A DNA stretch of 38,927 nucleotides. It comes from Myxococcota bacterium. GTDB taxonomy: Bacteria > Myxococcota_A > UBA796 > UBA2385. Shown piece after piece: positions 1-7,863 of the stretch. Position numbers and translations under genes: made by a program. The stretch's first letter is position 1, and each line of letters opens with the position of its first letter. The stretch lies in NCBI GenBank assembly GCA_023150805.1, contig JAKLKF010000071.1:1-38927 (forward strand), in the 5' to 3' direction. The notes under the pieces were generated by a model, which saw nothing but the letters and a program-made list of their open reading frames with translations, ran no database searches and had not been told where the DNA came from.

Positions 1-2
1 AG

Positions 3-2588
3 CACGGCCAGGGCGGCCCCGGCGTGGACGGTGCCGGCGTGGACGGTGCCGGCGCCGAGGGCGGCGGGCGTCGTCGTCGTCGGCCGGGTCCCGGCAGCCA
101 GGGCCAGGGCCCCGGGCAGCAGGGCCAGCAGCAGGGCCAGGGCCAGCAGCAGGGCCAGCAGCAGGGCCAGGGCCAGCAGCAGGGCCCGCAGGGCGGCGGC
201 GCGCCGGGCCCGGGGCAGCAGCAGGAGCAGCAGGGCCAGGGCCAGCAGCAGCAGCAGGGCCAGGGGACCGGCGCGCAGCAGGCCGACACCTCCACCGGCA
301 CCGGCGCGGCCGGCGGGGCCACCGCGCAGCTCGACGGCCTGGTCGACTACTACATGGAGACCCACTGGGATCGGTCGGACTACGACGCCAAGGTCGCCGA
401 GTACAACATCTCCGTCGACGGCCAGGGCAGCGAGCTCGACAAGTGGCTGCCGGCCAACACCTCGCCCGGGGTGCGCGGCGGCCTGAACATCGCCTTCGGC
501 ATCGCCGGCGGCGTGCTCGACGGACTGTTCAAGTCGCTCGTCACGTCGCTGCCGGTCGTCGGGATCTTCGCCAACATCGCCTACGGCGTCAAGGACATCT
601 GGGAGGCGCACGACGCCTACAAGGACGTCGAGGGCGGCCGCGGCACGGCCCTGTACTGGGTCAACATCGTGCGCGACGTCGTCGACCTGGTGGGCGGCGT
701 GGTCGGCAGCATCGACGACACGCTGACCTACGCCGAGGACCTGTGCGCGGCCTCGGTCGTCGGCGCGCCCATCGCCGCCATCCTGGCCGCCATCGGCGAG
801 GTCGCCAGCACCATCGGCCTGGTGTGCGACGGCATCAAGACCACGCTGGACATCGCCAGCGCCATCATGAACATCATGGAGGCCAACGAGGCCCAGCGCG
901 AGGGCGACTACCGCCGCGCCGCCAAGCACCGCGACCTGGCCCGCGGCGACGTGATGGACGCCATCGTCGACGGCATCGCCTTCACCGCCGAGGCGGTCTC
1001 GATGATCACCGCCAACGCCGTGCCCGACGACATCGTCGAGAACGTGGCCGAGGGCACGGCCGACATGGTGCAGGAGACGACCAAGACCCTGGGCCGCAAG
1101 ATCGGCGACTCCATGCTGGGCCTGGGCCGCAACTCCGACGGCACGCTGAACGGGGTGACCACCGCCGGCAAGCAGATCGGCAAGTGGAACAGCGCCGGCC
1201 AGGCCGTCGGCGGCGCCTTCCAGTCCTACAACAACGTCATGTACAACATCGGCCTGGGCGACGCGATGTTGTACAGTCCCGAGGGGGCCTTCGGCGGGCA
1301 CGTCATCGAGCCCTCCAGCCTGTCGGGCAGCGGCCAGGCCAGCGGCATGCTCTCCGCGGCGCGTGAACAGACCGTCACCCAGTTCCAGGACGCCTGGGGC
1401 CAGCTCGAGGGCGACAACCCCAAGTGGTACCAGAAGCTCATCAACGACATCCTCAACCCGCCCGAGGGCAGCGCGCTCGACACCTACAAGCAGATGTTGA
1501 GCCCCTCGGCCTGGATCTCGACCGCGTTCTCCGGCTTCCGGCACGCCGCCATCCTGCTGGGCGACTCGGGCATCGAGGCCATCGCCGGCACCCTGCGCAC
1601 CGCCGCCGGCCTGATCCAGACGGTCGCCGAGCCGGCGATCGAGACCGTGAACAGCTGGATCGCCGAGATGGAGCCGGCGCTCGACGCCATGCTCGAGAAC
1701 ATGGCCGGGGCGCTGGAGAAGCAGACCGCCAGCCTGGAGTGGCTGCGCGGCACCGTCGACGGCGTCCAGGAGTTCCTGGAGGTCGTCAACCAGCTCGCCG
1801 ACCAGGGCGGCGCCATCGACCAGGGCGCCGAGAGCCTGATCTCCTCGGTCGAGGGGCTGCAGATCGACGGCGACGACCTGGGCATCCCCTCCTGGGTGCC
1901 CGACTGGACCTACGACTGGCTCTTCGACGGCATCAACTCCGTCATCAGCGGCATCACCGGCGAGGCGCGGGAGCTGAAGTCCTCGGCCCTGGGCGGCATC
2001 GACTCCTTCGTCGAGGATCGCACCTCCTGGGCCCAGGAGCAGCTCGCCGCCATCGAAGAGGCCATCGCCGAGGGGGGCGAGCTGGAGACCATGCTCCAGG
2101 AGGGCGTGGAGAGCTTCACCCAGACCCTGGCCGACTTCGCCCGCATCGTGGCCGACTGGGACATGACCATCGAGCTCGACCTGCCCGGCACGGTCACCTA
2201 CCTGGAGGGCCTGGCCACCGCGCTCAACGACGCCACCCACGAGAGCCGCACCGAGGAATTCCACGAGTTCCTGCGGACCGAGGGGCAGTCCCTGGTCGAC
2301 CAGTGGAAGGCCGAGCACACCGACGACGTCAACCAGGCCTACTACCCGACCGTGCCCGAGCACGAGGTCGCGGCGGTGCAGGGCGCCTGGCAGCTCGTCG
2401 ACGCGCGGCTGACCGAGCTGGAGGCCGGGCAGGGCGGGCCCGAGGCCTGGGCCGGCATGCGCTCCCAGGCCCAGGCGGCCTATGACGCCGCCATGGCCCA
2501 GGCGGGCCAGCAGGGGCAGGGCGCGATCACCTCCTTCTGGTCGGCGGCAGACACGCTGGCTCGGTTCGCCGCGGGCCTCGGCCTGTAG
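3..2588 (+). CDS. Large Gln/Gly-repeat helical protein, 3' part (5' end outside window)
   Basis: The frame is open from the first bases of the window, so the gene starts upstream. A GTG at 24 is only an internal possibility. The visible part is about 860 residues. It opens with a Gly/Arg-rich stretch, then a GQQ/GQQQ low-complexity tract of roughly 60 residues, and then a long mostly helical region. That region contains two hydrophobic blocks (around residues 150-195 and 215-290, counted from 24) rich in Gly/Ala/Val/Ile without charged breaks, and acidic amphipathic helices after residue 450. I recognise no catalytic motif. Large proteins of this type, with repeat linkers and pore-like hydrophobic helices, occur beside DUF4157/eCIS toxin-like genes in Myxococcota. 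That link is inference, because the N-terminus is missing. The next gene starts only 9 bases after the stop, so the following three genes are probably co-transcribed. Confidence 0.8.
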   Translation, partial: HGQGGPGVDGAGVDGAGAEGGGRRRRRPGPGSQGQGPGQQGQQQGQGQQQGQQQGQGQQQGPQGGGAPGPGQQQEQQGQGQQQQQGQGTGAQQADTSTGTGAAGGATAQLDGLVDYYMETHWDRSDYDAKVAEYNISVDGQGSELDKWLPANTSPGVRGGLNIAFGIAGGVLDGLFKSLVTSLPVVGIFANIAYGVKDIWEAHDAYKDVEGGRGTALYWVNIVRDVVDLVGGVVGSIDDTLTYAEDLCAASVVGAPIAAILAAIGEVASTIGLVCDGIKTTLDIASAIMNIMEANEAQREGDYRRAAKHRDLARGDVMDAIVDGIAFTAEAVSMITANAVPDDIVENVAEGTADMVQETTKTLGRKIGDSMLGLGRNSDGTLNGVTTAGKQIGKWNSAGQAVGGAFQSYNNVMYNIGLGDAMLYSPEGAFGGHVIEPSSLSGSGQASGMLSAAREQTVTQFQDAWGQLEGDNPKWYQKLINDILNPPEGSALDTYKQMLSPSAWISTAFSGFRHAAILLGDSGIEAIAGTLRTAAGLIQTVAEPAIETVNSWIAEMEPALDAMLENMAGALEKQTASLEWLRGTVDGVQEFLEVVNQLADQGGAIDQGAESLISSVEGLQIDGDDLGIPSWVPDWTYDWLFDGINSVISGITGEARELKSSALGGIDSFVEDRTSWAQEQLAAIEEAIAEGGELETMLQEGVESFTQTLADFARIVADWDMTIELDLPGTVTYLEGLATALNDATHESRTEEFHEFLRTEGQSLVDQWKAEHTDDVNQAYYPTVPEHEVAAVQGAWQLVDARLTELEAGQGGPEAWAGMRSQAQAAYDAAMAQAGQQGQGAITSFWSAADTLARFAAGLGL
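98..265 (+). repeat. CAG/GGC low-complexity repeat encoding poly-GQ
   Basis: An irregular tandem of CAGGGC and CAGCAGGGC units inside the first gene encodes Gly-Gln-Gln runs. It is a likely flexible linker and a site prone to length variation by slippage. Assembly across it may be unreliable. Confidence 0.85.
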
Positions 2589-2597
2589 CCTCCCACC

Positions 2598-3254
2598 GTG
2601 GGGCGCACCCGCATGGAGCTCCTGCTCGCCCTCTGTTGCGGCGCCGGCGTCGTGCTGGTGCTGCTCGTGGTGGCCCTGCTCGTGGCCCGGCGCAGCGTCA
2701 GCGCCGACCAGGGGGCCATGGAGGCCGTCGCCGCCGAGCTGGGCTGGACCGTCACCCACGGCGCCGCCAGCCGCAAGGACCGCTGGATCCTGGGCGAGCA
2801 CCAGGGCCTGCCCGCGGGCGCCTTCGCCTGGAACACCACGACCTACGACTCGACCAACCGCACCGTCGTCCACCCCTTCGTCAAGGTCGTCGTCGGCCAC
2901 CGCAGCGCCGCGCCCACCGGCGGCCGGCTGGTCCGCAAGGCGCCCATTGGGCCCTACGCCTCGCCCGCCCCCGCCGCCACCGACGACCCCGCCCAGGCCT
3001 TCACCGAGCAGGTCTCGCCCCAGGTCTTCTCCCCCCGCACCACCGGCGCCGCCCTGCTGCTGGCCCAGCGCTACCCGAACATGCGCCTGGGTGACCTGGA
3101 CGGCGCCATGCGCGACCGCTTCCCGCGGCGCTGGCCGGCCCAGAGCCGCGTCGTCGCCTGGGTCGACCTGCCCGGCTCGACCATCGACAGCGCCACCCTG
3201 CGCGCCACCCTCGACGACCTCGCCGCCGTCATCCAGACGCTGGACGCGCCATGA
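2598..3254 (+). CDS. Membrane-anchored hypothetical protein
   Basis: The product is 218 residues from the GTG at 2598, or 213 from the ATG at 2613; neither has a strong ribosome site. It has an N-terminal transmembrane segment (about residues 8-30, Leu/Val-rich, followed by RR), then a soluble domain of about 185 residues. The soluble domain has no motif I recognise. A W-x-x-T-x-G block near residue 50 and a W-V-D-L block near 188 look like beta-strand edges of a small globular domain. The product is probably anchored in the inner membrane with the domain outside. It sits between the large repeat protein and a helical-repeat protein whose ATG overlaps its stop (ATGA). These three are probably one transcription unit of unknown function. 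Confidence 0.75.
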   Translation: MGRTRMELLLALCCGAGVVLVLLVVALLVARRSVSADQGAMEAVAAELGWTVTHGAASRKDRWILGEHQGLPAGAFAWNTTTYDSTNRTVVHPFVKVVVGHRSAAPTGGRLVRKAPIGPYASPAPAATDDPAQAFTEQVSPQVFSPRTTGAALLLAQRYPNMRLGDLDGAMRDRFPRRWPAQSRVVAWVDLPGSTIDSATLRATLDDLAAVIQTLDAP

Positions 3255-4261
3255 GCCCGAAGGCCCCGCCCCCCGACCTCGCCACGCTCGAGGCCCGCGC
3301 CTTCCGGGTGGCCCCCCTGCTCGACGTCGGCGCCGCCTGGTGGGCCCTGCACCAGCTCCGCCAGCGCCCCGACCTGCCGCTGGACCTCTCCGTCCGCGCC
3401 ACCCTGCGCCTGGCCGACTTCCAGCGCCGCTTCATGCCGCCCGAGGCCCTGGCCACCCTCGACGCGCTCGGCCCCGTGCCCGAGGGCCCGCCCCCGCTGC
3501 ACGCCGAGCTGATCCGCTGCCACGCCCTGCTCGAGCAGCGCAAGGCCGACGAGGTCCGCGCCAGCCTGCCCTTCGTGCCCGAGGCCGGCGGCGCCCGCGC
3601 CCTGGTCCAGGGGCGCCTGCACGCGCTGGTGGGCGAGCTGGACCAGGCCCAGGACGCGCTGTCCGCCTGCCTGGCCCGCGACCCGCACCCCGAGCTGCGC
3701 ATCGAGGCCCTGGGCCTGCTCGCCCGCGTCTCCGGCCGCCCCCGGGCCCTGGTCCTGGCCGACCTCGACGACCTCGACGCCGCCTGCGCCGCCTGCGGGG
3801 CGGGGCTGACGCAGAGCCTGTTCCGCGCCTGGCGCGCCGCCGAGGCCCAGGACCTGTTCCGCAAGGCCGCCGACGGCGCCGTGGTCACAAACCTGGCCCG
3901 CCTGCGCTCGCTCTATACCTTCGGCTTCCAGAAGGACGCCCAGGCCGTCGCCCCCATCCCGCTGGAGCTGCACGCCGCCCTGGTCCGCCACGGCAGGGAC
4001 CCGGCCGGCCTGGTACGCGCCGTCATCGCACTGTCCACGCTCACCTGGCGCACCGGCGACCACCTGCGCGGCTACGCCCTGGCCGTCCTCGGCCAGCGCC
4101 TGGGCGCCCGCATCCACGGTGAGGAGGCCGTGACCGAGCTGGCCGACCTGGTCGCAGGCTACCGCGCCGAGGCCCCCGCCGACGAGATCACCTCCCTGGA
4201 CGCCGCCCTGGCCGAGGCCGCGCGCCGCAAGCTCTCCCCGGTGCAGGAGCCGCAGGCGTGA
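3251..4261 (+). CDS. Helical-repeat (TPR-like) hypothetical protein
   Basis: The 336-residue protein starts at an ATG that overlaps the previous stop by four bases. The sequence is almost entirely Ala/Leu/Arg-rich amphipathic helix with TPR-like spacing (for example residues 95-145, with a 'G-x-x-x-x-A-x-x-x-L' periodicity). There is no signal peptide and no membrane segment. There are three Cys near residues 175-182 but no metal-ligand pattern. TPR-like repeats usually mediate protein-protein contact, so a scaffolding or adaptor role for the upstream membrane protein is possible, but this is inference. The next gene starts at a GTG that overlaps this stop. Confidence 0.75.
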   Translation: MSPKAPPPDLATLEARAFRVAPLLDVGAAWWALHQLRQRPDLPLDLSVRATLRLADFQRRFMPPEALATLDALGPVPEGPPPLHAELIRCHALLEQRKADEVRASLPFVPEAGGARALVQGRLHALVGELDQAQDALSACLARDPHPELRIEALGLLARVSGRPRALVLADLDDLDAACAACGAGLTQSLFRAWRAAEAQDLFRKAADGAVVTNLARLRSLYTFGFQKDAQAVAPIPLELHAALVRHGRDPAGLVRAVIALSTLTWRTGDHLRGYALAVLGQRLGARIHGEEAVTELADLVAGYRAEAPADEITSLDAALAEAARRKLSPVQEPQA

Positions 4262-4683
4262 ACAGTCCCGTCCAGGCCGTCTCCGCCTGGGTCCGCGACA
4301 TCGTCGTCGGCGAGGGGCTCTGTCCATGGGCCCGTCGCCCCTTCGAGCAGGGCCAGGTCCACCTGGTCGAGGTGCGGGGCGGCGAGGAGCAGGCGCGGGC
4401 CGCCCTGCTCGCCCAGGCGCAGGCCCTCGACTCCGCCGGCCAGGGCACCACCCTGCTGGTGCTGCCCGACGCGCCCGCCGACTTCCCCACCTTCCAGCAG
4501 TGGTTCCACCGCGCCGAGGACCTGCTCACCCAGCGGGGCTTCGACCGCCGGATCCAGGTCATGGCCTTCCACCCCGCCTGGGTCTTCGAGGGCGCGCCCG
4601 AGGCCGTCAACCGCGTGCAGCGCGCCCCGGTCGCCGTGCTGCACCTGCTGCGCTGGGCCGACGTGCACGCCGCCGTCGGCTAG
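4258..4683 (+). CDS. DUF1415 family protein
   Basis: The 141-residue protein starts at a GTG that overlaps the preceding stop (GTGA). It matches the DUF1415 family in overall layout. The N-terminus has W-V-R-D-I-V-V-G-E-G-L-C-P-W-A, followed by a central 'LLVLPD', then 'FP-F-QQWF', the 'IQVMAFHPAWVFEG' block, and a C-terminal 'N-RVQRAPVAVLHLLR'. The family is about 180 residues in proteobacteria, so this copy is somewhat short at the C-terminus. Its biochemical role is unknown. It closes a run of four overlapping or nearly overlapping plus-strand genes. Confidence 0.85.
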   Translation: MNSPVQAVSAWVRDIVVGEGLCPWARRPFEQGQVHLVEVRGGEEQARAALLAQAQALDSAGQGTTLLVLPDAPADFPTFQQWFHRAEDLLTQRGFDRRIQVMAFHPAWVFEGAPEAVNRVQRAPVAVLHLLRWADVHAAVG

Positions 4684-4696
4684 TGCGCGCCACTGG

Positions 4697-4725
4697 TTGC
4701 CCTCCGCCGTCGCATTCCGTAGTGT
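4697..4725 (+). promoter_or_regulatory. Sigma70-type promoter for the ParB-like gene
   Basis: TTGCCC (4697-4702), a 17-base spacer and TAGTGT (4720-4725) lie 19 bases in front of the ATG at 4744. A GGAG (4735-4738) lies at proper distance before the start. The leader would be short. Confidence 0.5.
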
Positions 4726-4743
4726 GCGCCGCACGGAGTATTC

Positions 4744-5448
4744 ATGCCGCGCGCTCGCACCCGTTCCTTGCCCGCCCCCGTCCCCGAAGCCCCCGAGATC
4801 CTGCCGCCGCCCGTCGCCGACCAGGTCCTTGACCAGGTCGCGACCCGCCTGCGCGAGCTGCAGCGCAGCGCCAGCCTCGACTTCGCTGTCCAGGTCGGCG
4901 CCCTGCTCGTCGAGCAGCTCTACGGCGGCGACCTCTCCGCCTGGCAGGAGCGGGGCGTGCGCGACGCCAGCTTCCGCAAGCTCGCCGAGCGCGACGACCT
5001 GGGCGGCCTGGGCAAGAGCACCCTGCACCGCTCCGTCCAGGTCTACGCCCTGGTCGAGCGCCTGGGCCGCCCCGACTGGAAGCACCTCGGCGTCGCCCAC
5101 GTGCGCGCCGTCCTGCCCCTGCCCGAGAAGGACCAGGCCCGCCTGCTCGAGCGCGCCGAGGCCCACCAGTGGACCACGCGCCAGCTCGAGGCCGAGGCCG
5201 ACAAGCGCAAGCCCCCGCCCGACGGCCGCGGCCGCCCCCCCCTGCCCACCTTCGTCAAGAGCATCCACGCCCTCGCCCGCATCGTCGAGATCGACGGCGA
5301 CGGCGACCCCTTCGCCGACCTCGACGCCGTCGACGCCCTCTCCGAGGACGACGCCCGCCGCCTGCTCGCCCAGGTCAGCCAGGTCCGCCAGCGCTGCGAG
5401 GAGGTCGAGCGCCGCCTGGGGCCCAAGGTGCCCGCCGCCGCCGGCTGA
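4744..5448 (+). CDS. ParB/KorB-like helix-turn-helix DNA-binding protein
   Basis: The 234-residue protein starts at ATG 4744 behind GGAG. Residues 20-60 are helical, and residues 70-105 (SFRKLAE, then GKSTLHRSVQVYALVERLG) look like a helix-turn-helix. Next comes 'LGVAHVRAVLPLPEKDQARLLERAEAHQWTTRQLE', the helical block typical of ParB/KorB central domains (L-x-x-x-H-x-R-x-L-L-x-L...). The N-terminal CTPase/nuclease domain of true ParB is absent, so this is not a full partition protein. A final coiled-coil-like segment (about 195-225) may dimerise. Proteins with this architecture recur in Myxococcota without assigned function; a regulator or nucleoid-associated role is inference. It has its own promoter and converges on the DUF1801 gene. 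Confidence 0.7.
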   Translation: MPRARTRSLPAPVPEAPEILPPPVADQVLDQVATRLRELQRSASLDFAVQVGALLVEQLYGGDLSAWQERGVRDASFRKLAERDDLGGLGKSTLHRSVQVYALVERLGRPDWKHLGVAHVRAVLPLPEKDQARLLERAEAHQWTTRQLEAEADKRKPPPDGRGRPPLPTFVKSIHALARIVEIDGDGDPFADLDAVDALSEDDARRLLAQVSQVRQRCEEVERRLGPKVPAAAG

Positions 5449-5466
5449 GCGGGCAGGGGGCGCGCC

Positions 5467-5482
5467 GTCCCCGCGCGGGGAC
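5467..5482. terminator. GTCCCCGCGCGGGGAC palindrome, possible bidirectional terminator
   Basis: A perfect 16-base palindrome lies in the 42-base gap between two convergent genes. The same palindrome occurs three more times at 19829-19904. It can form a strong hairpin, but there is no T tract on either strand. It may instead be a dispersed REP-like element. Confidence 0.5.
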
Positions 5483-5490
5483 AGGGGGCG

Positions 5491-5907
5491 TCAGGCGTAG
5501 CGGCGCCGGGTCTCCGCCACCGACTCCACCACCAGCGCCTCCAGCACCGCCGGGTCCAGGTCCGCCAGCCGCTTGAAGTACAGGCACGACCTTCCCATCC
5601 GGTGCTTCCCCAGCCGCTCCCGCAGGCCGAGCTGCGCCTCGCTCTCGCAGGTCAGGTAGACCACCAGCTCCCGCCCGCGGATCGCGAAGCCCGCCAGCGG
5701 CGCCTGCCCGCTGTGCCCGCTCTCGTAGGTGTAGTGGTACTCCCCGAAGCCCACGATGCTCGGCCCCCACATCCGCGGCGGCTGCCCCGTGACTCGCTGC
5801 ATCAGCTCGACCAGCGCCGCGCAGTCCTGCTGCTGCCGGGCGTCGCCGCGCGCCGCGATGCAGGCGTCCACGCTGGCGTCGGTGAAGTGGGTCTTGAGGG
5901 GGGGCAT
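5491..5907 (-). CDS. DUF1801 family protein
   Basis: The 138-residue protein starts at ATG 5907. The signature block 'MWGPSIVGFGEYHYTYESG' followed by 'GFAIRGRELVVYL' and 'LGKHRMGRSCLYFKRLADLD' matches the DUF1801 (YdhG-like) fold throughout, including the C-terminal 'RRRYA'. These small proteins are cytosolic; related proteins are sometimes called iron chaperone or frataxin-like, but function is not settled. The gene converges with the ParB-like gene. Its upstream side faces the end of the integron cassette region, so it marks the left chromosomal flank. Confidence 0.9.
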   Translation of the reverse strand: MPPLKTHFTDASVDACIAARGDARQQQDCAALVELMQRVTGQPPRMWGPSIVGFGEYHYTYESGHSGQAPLAGFAIRGRELVVYLTCESEAQLGLRERLGKHRMGRSCLYFKRLADLDPAVLEALVVESVAETRRRYA

Positions 5908-5967
5908 CGTGGTCCGGGCGAGGGGGGGGAGGGGAGGGCGAGGTGGTGCGCCGGGGGCTACTTCCCT

Positions 5968-6534
5968 TCACTGGCGGTAGAGGCCCGGAATGATTGCACC
6001 GATGTCGTCCTCAGCCGGTGCGCCCGGCACTGGCGGGCGCCAGTGCCTGTCTGCCGCCTGCCGCAGGGCAAGCTGAACCCTGGACGCACAGAGGTGCCGC
6101 CACCTGGCCCGAAGTTCGCCATCGGTGGGAAGCACGCTGGGGTCAGGGAGGTAGTACAGCATGTAGATCTGGCTGAACCCAGGGGGCACAGAAGCCGTGT
6201 CATCCGCAACAAGGACGAGGTAGGTGGCCCCGACGGCTGGACTGAGCGGCTTGGCTCCGGTCAAGCTCGAGAAGTCGGGGCCGACCGTGGCAATGGAAGT
6301 GCGGGGGGCACCGATCGCTTGGCGCAGGACCTCAAACTGGGTGATGTGCGTCGACCGCCCTCCCCGAGCGCCAGTCTGGTAGAGTTCGAAGCCCTGGAAG
6401 TCCACCCTTGAGACGACCGTCGCCACCACCACCGTGTCCGTCAGCATGCATGGGTCGACCGGGAGACGCGCACTGGCCTCGGCCCGCCTGACCGGAAGGA
6501 GAAGGAGAAGGCCGAGCGCGGAAGCGGTGAGCAT
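5968..6534 (-). CDS. Secreted hypothetical protein of the distal cassette
   Basis: The start is taken at ATG 6534 because it gives a clear signal peptide (about residues 1-20, MLTASALGLLLLLP then an A-E-A cleavage site); the open frame continues upstream without support. The product is 188 residues. The mature part opens with a Cys and a beta-rich 'TVVVATVVS', followed by 'ITQFEVLRQAIG', 'GATYLVLVADD' and ends with 'ELRARWRHLC'. The same order of blocks is seen in the secreted protein at 10046-10729, so I regard the two as distant relatives of one family without known function. The gene is sense relative to the attC at 6754 and lies beyond it. No attC is visible to its left, so it is probably the last, decayed cassette of the array. 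Confidence 0.65.
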   Translation of the reverse strand: MLTASALGLLLLLPVRRAEASARLPVDPCMLTDTVVVATVVSRVDFQGFELYQTGARGGRSTHITQFEVLRQAIGAPRTSIATVGPDFSSLTGAKPLSPAVGATYLVLVADDTASVPPGFSQIYMLYYLPDPSVLPTDGELRARWRHLCASRVQLALRQAADRHWRPPVPGAPAEDDIGAIIPGLYRQ

Positions 6535-6753
6535 GGGGGTGAGCTTCGGTGGGGCTTCGGAGGATACCGTCGGCGGTACGCACCTGGACGTCGAGTTCGC
6601 CTGTCCACGAGGGCGCGGCACCAGCGGGAAGATCGCGGCCAAGGCCCGGCGGCAGTGGCGGGATCGCTCCGGGGCCGCGGGCACGGTGAGTCTCGATAGG
6701 TGGCTCCACGGCTGCTGACCCGCAGTGACCACCCGCCGAGGTTTCGACCACGA

Positions 6754-6813
6754 CGATAACGCCCGCGTTCAGCTCCTGCCGCATCGGCCGTCAGCTGCAA
6801 CGCGTCGTTGTGT
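6754..6813 (-). other. attC_10 (integron recombination site)
   Basis: A 60-base imperfect palindrome. On the minus strand it runs from ACACAAC to GTTATCG. The inner arms are GCGTTGCAGCTGACGG and its partner GCTGAACGC. The right-hand (plus) arm carries the extra G and A, which sets the orientation to minus. It is the attC furthest from the integrase. Confidence 0.85.
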
Positions 6814-6865
6814 CCTTCCATTCGCAGAGCTTCGCGGGACCACGACGCAGCAGAACGTGTCTGGA

Positions 6866-7396
6866 CTACTCCTCGCTTGGACAGTCCATCATGTCCAGGT
6901 AGGTTGTGGTTCGCTCGAGCACGTCGCCGGTGCGGGACTCCACATAGACCAGCATTCCTTCCCCATGGTAGGGAATCCCCGAGGTGCATGGGTCTTCGAC
7001 CAGGCTCTGAACCGCATACCGATCGGGAGAAAAGCCTGCCCAGTAGTCCACCGAGCACCCGGATATTCCCGTCTCCAACCCGGCTGCTTGCGCAACACAG
7101 AGAGCCGCAGCAGGACTGATGGCCGAGTCCACTTCATCCAAGGCGCCATCGTCTACTGGCTCGATGTCAGACATCGGCACGTGGCCTTCGACAATCAAGC
7201 AGCACTCGGCCGCTTCCGCTGGCGTCGCGCAGGACGATACACAGGGGTGGAGCGAACACGTCGAATCGGTCTGCCACGAGACACCCAAGGCGGCCACGTC
7301 GGTGGGGCAGCCAGGGTGCGATGCGCACCCGGAGAAAGTGCCCGCTATCACCATCGCTGTCCATTGCACGTCGGGCATTCCGCGGAGCGCGTACAT
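6866..7396 (-). CDS. Cys-rich hypothetical protein, in frame after the metzincin stop
   Basis: A 176-residue frame from ATG 7396 (a second ATG lies at 7375) in cassette 10. It contains about a dozen Cys, several as C-x(3-6)-C, consistent with a disulphide-rich exported protein. The last 60 residues ('ALCVAQAAGLETGISGC', 'GEGMLVYVESRTGDVLE') have the layout of a small PepSY-like domain seen in exported myxobacterial proteins; this is resemblance only. The reading frame is the same as that of the metalloprotease fragment upstream, separated by one TGA and one codon. The two may once have been one gene. It is sense relative to the cassette. Confidence 0.55.
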   Translation of the reverse strand: MYALRGMPDVQWTAMVIAGTFSGCASHPGCPTDVAALGVSWQTDSTCSLHPCVSSCATPAEAAECCLIVEGHVPMSDIEPVDDGALDEVDSAISPAAALCVAQAAGLETGISGCSVDYWAGFSPDRYAVQSLVEDPCTSGIPYHGEGMLVYVESRTGDVLERTTTYLDMMDCPSEE

Positions 7397-7399
7397 GGG

Positions 7400-7798
7400 T
7401 CACTCGCTCCCGTCGACCCAGGCAAGGGCTGGTTCATCGGACGGAGACAGCGTCGATGGAAGTGACTTGAATGTGTCAGGAACACTCATGATTGATGATG
7501 GGTAGGCCACGGGACCCGTATGCCCTGGTTCCAGGCAATGTCCCAGCTCGTGGGCCATCGCTCGGGGCAAATGGAGAGCGGAGACGCCGCCCGCCGCATT
7601 GGGAAACGGAACGGGTTCGACGGCCTCATGCGTGGCTGACAACGCAGCAGCGGAAAGAGCGAGAGTGCTGGTGAGCACAAGACCTCCAGTCTGCAAAATC
7701 GATCCACGCTCTGAGCTTGTCAAGGGCGGGCGGGTGAGGGCGAAGGGCGCACAGCAATCGCGGGATCCAGGGGCGGTGGCGAGACAGGGGCGAGACAT
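7400..7798 (-). pseudogene. Metzincin-type metalloprotease fragment
   Basis: The frame contains HELGHCLEPGH, the zinc site of metzincins (HExxHxxxxxH), followed 11 residues later by 'SSIMS', a good Met-turn, and 'TLSPSDEPALAW', as in matrixin-like proteases. Only 40-80 residues precede the zinc helix, depending on start (ATG 7798 in the attC core, or GTG 7678 behind GGAGG with a signal-like Ala/Leu stretch). Matrixin domains need about 100 residues there, so the N-terminal half of the domain looks missing. The frame then meets a TGA and reopens at once into the Cys-rich frame. I call it a truncated or decaying protease gene. A short secreted enzyme is possible but less likely. Confidence 0.5.
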
Positions 7799-7863
7799 GA
7801 CGCTGGACTTCAGCCGACCGGACGGCGTAGCCGGCCAGGGTCGGCTGCAATGACGGGTCATGG
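7795..7863 (-). other. attC_9, degenerate (GTC/GAC core)
   Basis: The minus strand reads CCATGAC, then CATTGCAGCCGACC, a short loop, GGTCGGCTGAAG and finally GTCATGT. The arms pair, and the left arm has the extra G typical of the other sites. Both core triplets are GTC/GAC instead of GTT/AAC. The outer arm GCGCCATGAC is still complementary to the start of cassette 9 (GTTATGGCGC) apart from that one base, so the site belongs to this cassette. Confidence 0.6.

Noticed and set aside
4744..5448. Chromosome partition protein ParB
   Set aside because: The CTPase/nuclease N-terminal motifs and a parA neighbour are missing; only the helix-turn-helix-like region is similar.
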